This document shows, in pieces, positions 7,052 to 8,517 of a stretch of 8,517 bases of DNA. A model generated the notes under the pieces. It was not told the DNA's origin. It saw nothing but the letters and a program-made list of their open reading frames with translations, and did not search any database. Source of the DNA: an uncultured Ignavibacteriota bacterium (GTDB taxonomy: Bacteria; Bacteroidota; Ignavibacteria; Tepidaquicellales; Tepidaquicellaceae). The number at the start of each line of letters is the position of its first letter. The stretch's first letter is position 1. The translations under genes were made by a program, and so were the position numbers. The DNA lies in the NCBI GenBank assembly GCA_903901375.1, contig CAIUQV010000229.1, forward strand, positions 1 through 8,517, read 5' to 3'.

Positions 7052-8517
7052 ATGGATAAGAATAAAAAATCAAGAGCTCCAGTCAGCCAGCAGCCATTAA
7101 AGGTTGAAAAACCAACCGATCCAACTTCAATTGGCGGTATGATTACTGTTGAACTAAATGAGAAAAAAGTTTCGGTTCCTCTTGGAACCACTATATTAGA
7201 AGCATGCCAGCAAAACCAGATTCATATTCCAACTCTTTGCCATCACGAAGACCTCTGTGTTGCGGGTGTATGTCGTGTTTGTGCTGTTGAAGTTGAAGGT
7301 ATGAGAACTTTGCAGGCGGCTTGTGCTTTTCCGATTACTGCGTCTATTAAAGTTAAGACCTCTACTTCGCAGGTCAGAAAAGCAAGACGGCATATTATTG
7401 ACTTAATGCTTTCTGAACATTATGGCGAATGTTATTCTTGTCTCAGAAACGGTAATTGCGAACTTCAGTCACTTGCTCAGGAATACGGAGTTGACGAATA
7501 TACTTTCGGACATTGTGATAAACCGGCATATGAAATCGATAAATCTTCATATTCTGTTGTTCGGGATATGAGTAAATGCGTTCTTTGTAAGAGATGCGTA
7601 AGAACCTGTATTGATTTACAGGAGGTAGGTGTACTTGAATCAATAGACAGAGGTGATAAAACACATATTGGTACATTTATGGAGAAACCTCTTGCTGATG
7701 TTATTTGTATAAATTGCGGTCAATGCATCAACCGTTGTCCGACTGCAGCATTGAAAGCAAACGATCCTTCGGACGAAATCTGGGCAGCGATTGACGATCC
7801 GAAAAAACACGTTGTAATCCAAACAGCTCCATCGCCAAGGGCAGCTATTGCTGAATGTTTTGGTATGGAAGCAGGTACTTCACTTACACAGGAACTTAAT
7901 ACTGCTCTAAAAAGAATTGGTTTTGATGCAGTCTTTGATACTAACTTTACTGCCGACTTAACTATCATTGAAGAAGGAACAGAGTTAATAATAAGACTAT
8001 ATAAAGCACTCGTTGGTGGAGATAAGAGTGTTGCTCTTCCACAATTTACAAGCTGTTCACCGGGATGGGTAAAATACATTGAGCATTATTATCCTGAATA
8101 TCTTGATAATATGTCTTCTGCAAAATCACCCCAGCAGATGTTTGGTGCAATACTTAAAACATTTTATGCACAGCAGGTAAATGTCGACCCAAAAGATGTA
8201 GTGTCTGTTGCTTTGATGCCTTGTTCTGCTAAGAAATTCGAATGTAACAGGCCTGAAATGAATTCCTCAGGCTATAAAGATGTAGATTATGGTTTAACAA
8301 CCCGTGAAATGGCAAAGATGATTAAAGAAGCTGGTATATTTTTACCTGAAATGCCAAAGACACATTTCGACAGTCCATTCGGAGATGCATCCGGTGCAGG
8401 TTTGAATTTCGGTGCTACTGGCGGTGTGATGGAAGCTGCTATCCGTTCAGTTGTTGAATTTGTTACTGGTAATAAAGCTGAAGACATTTTTGCAAATGCA
8501 AACGTTACTCCTGTACG
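7052..8517 (+). CDS. hydA: [FeFe]-hydrogenase catalytic subunit HydA, C-terminus cut by window edge
   Basis: 488 complete codons are open to the edge. The enzyme interconverts H2 with protons and electrons. In order: a hydrophilic N-terminal extension (1-29); a 2Fe-2S plant-ferredoxin-like domain (30-100; Cys63, 74, 77, 91); a His-Cys3 4Fe-4S site (His123, Cys127, 130, 136); two 4Fe-4S clusters (Cys176, 179, 182, 186 and Cys219, 222, 225, 229); then the H-cluster domain from about 253. Motif L1 reads TSCSPGW (333-339): Cys335 matches the CpI proton-relay Cys299, but Ser336 replaces ligand Cys300. L2 MPCSAKKFE (389-397) supplies Cys391. Glu308, Glu311 and Ser355 match the CpI proton path (Glu279, Glu282, Ser319). 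FGATGGVMEAAIRS (453-466) is intact; L3 with the last two cluster cysteines is beyond the window. This is the M3-type modular layout. The ATG lies two bases after the stop of the NuoF-like gene, indicating one operon. ATG at 7139 is an alternative start that would remove the extension. Confidence 0.97.
   Translation, partial: MDKNKKSRAPVSQQPLKVEKPTDPTSIGGMITVELNEKKVSVPLGTTILEACQQNQIHIPTLCHHEDLCVAGVCRVCAVEVEGMRTLQAACAFPITASIKVKTSTSQVRKARRHIIDLMLSEHYGECYSCLRNGNCELQSLAQEYGVDEYTFGHCDKPAYEIDKSSYSVVRDMSKCVLCKRCVRTCIDLQEVGVLESIDRGDKTHIGTFMEKPLADVICINCGQCINRCPTAALKANDPSDEIWAAIDDPKKHVVIQTAPSPRAAIAECFGMEAGTSLTQELNTALKRIGFDAVFDTNFTADLTIIEEGTELIIRLYKALVGGDKSVALPQFTSCSPGWVKYIEHYYPEYLDNMSSAKSPQQMFGAILKTFYAQQVNVDPKDVVSVALMPCSAKKFECNRPEMNSSGYKDVDYGLTTREMAKMIKEAGIFLPEMPKTHFDSPFGDASGAGLNFGATGGVMEAAIRSVVEFVTGNKAEDIFANANVTPV

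Noticed and set aside
7196..8487. Several minus-strand open frames (for example 7196-7393, 7720-8079, 8287-8487) opposite the hydrogenase
   Set aside because: They lie wholly within the plus-strand hydA frame, have low-complexity Cys/Ser/Phe-rich translations with no domain, and are explained by the codon bias of hydA.
7052..8517. NuoG-like complex I subunit instead of hydrogenase
   Set aside because: NuoG shares the N-terminal Fe-S domains but not the H-cluster motifs TSCxPGW, MPCxxKKFE and FGATGGVMEAA seen here.
1..8517. CRISPR arrays, insertion sequences, tRNA or rRNA genes
   Set aside because: No regularly spaced repeats, transposase-like frames, terminal inverted repeats with target duplications, or conserved RNA gene signatures were seen.

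Overview
The window is AT-rich bacterial chromosome with densely packed genes. None of the clear starts at 372(-), 3296(-), 3454(+), 5850(+) and 7052(+) is preceded by a well-placed GGAGG-type Shine-Dalgarno sequence. Leaders are A/T-rich instead. Together with a PAS/GAF-rich soluble hybrid histidine kinase, a CcmB protein and an NADH-linked [FeFe]-hydrogenase, this suggests an anaerobic or facultative member of the Bacteroidota/Ignavibacteriota/Chlorobiota side of the tree. That placement is inference from style, not proof.

Layout. Bases 1-372 (minus) hold the N-terminal two thirds of an isochorismatase-family cysteine hydrolase that runs off the left edge. Bases 483-3296 (minus) encode a 937-residue soluble hybrid histidine kinase (PAS-PAS-GAF-PAS-HisKA-HATPase-REC). 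The 157-base divergent gap that follows contains a 38-nt nested inverted repeat. On the minus strand this repeat is followed by six T residues. A PIG-L/LmbE-type zinc deacetylase (3454-4143, plus) then converges on a SAM methyltransferase (4145-4882, minus), with one base between the two stop codons. The methyltransferase sits directly behind ccmB (4883-5551, minus; TTG start) with no base between stop and start, so these two are probably translationally coupled. A 298-base non-coding region (5552-5849) separates ccmB from the hydrogenase operon. It contains an inverted repeat and a plausible sigma70-like promoter.

The hydrogenase operon is the most interesting part. A compact 399-residue NuoF-like flavoprotein (5850-7049) is followed two bases later by a large [FeFe]-hydrogenase catalytic subunit (7052 to beyond the right edge, 488 complete codons visible). 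The hydrogenase has a 2Fe-2S domain, a His-Cys3 cluster, two 4Fe-4S clusters and the H-cluster domain. Together they should move electrons between NADH (FMN site of the NuoF-like subunit) and protons/H2 (H-cluster). Two features depart from the best-studied HydABC enzymes. The NuoF-like subunit has neither the N-terminal thioredoxin-like 2Fe-2S domain nor a C-terminal ferredoxin domain, and no NuoE-like gene lies upstream. In addition, the first H-cluster motif reads TSCSPGW, not TSCCPxW, placing Ser336 where clostridial CpI has the cluster ligand Cys300. The C-terminal third of the H-domain, including the L3 motif, lies outside the window.
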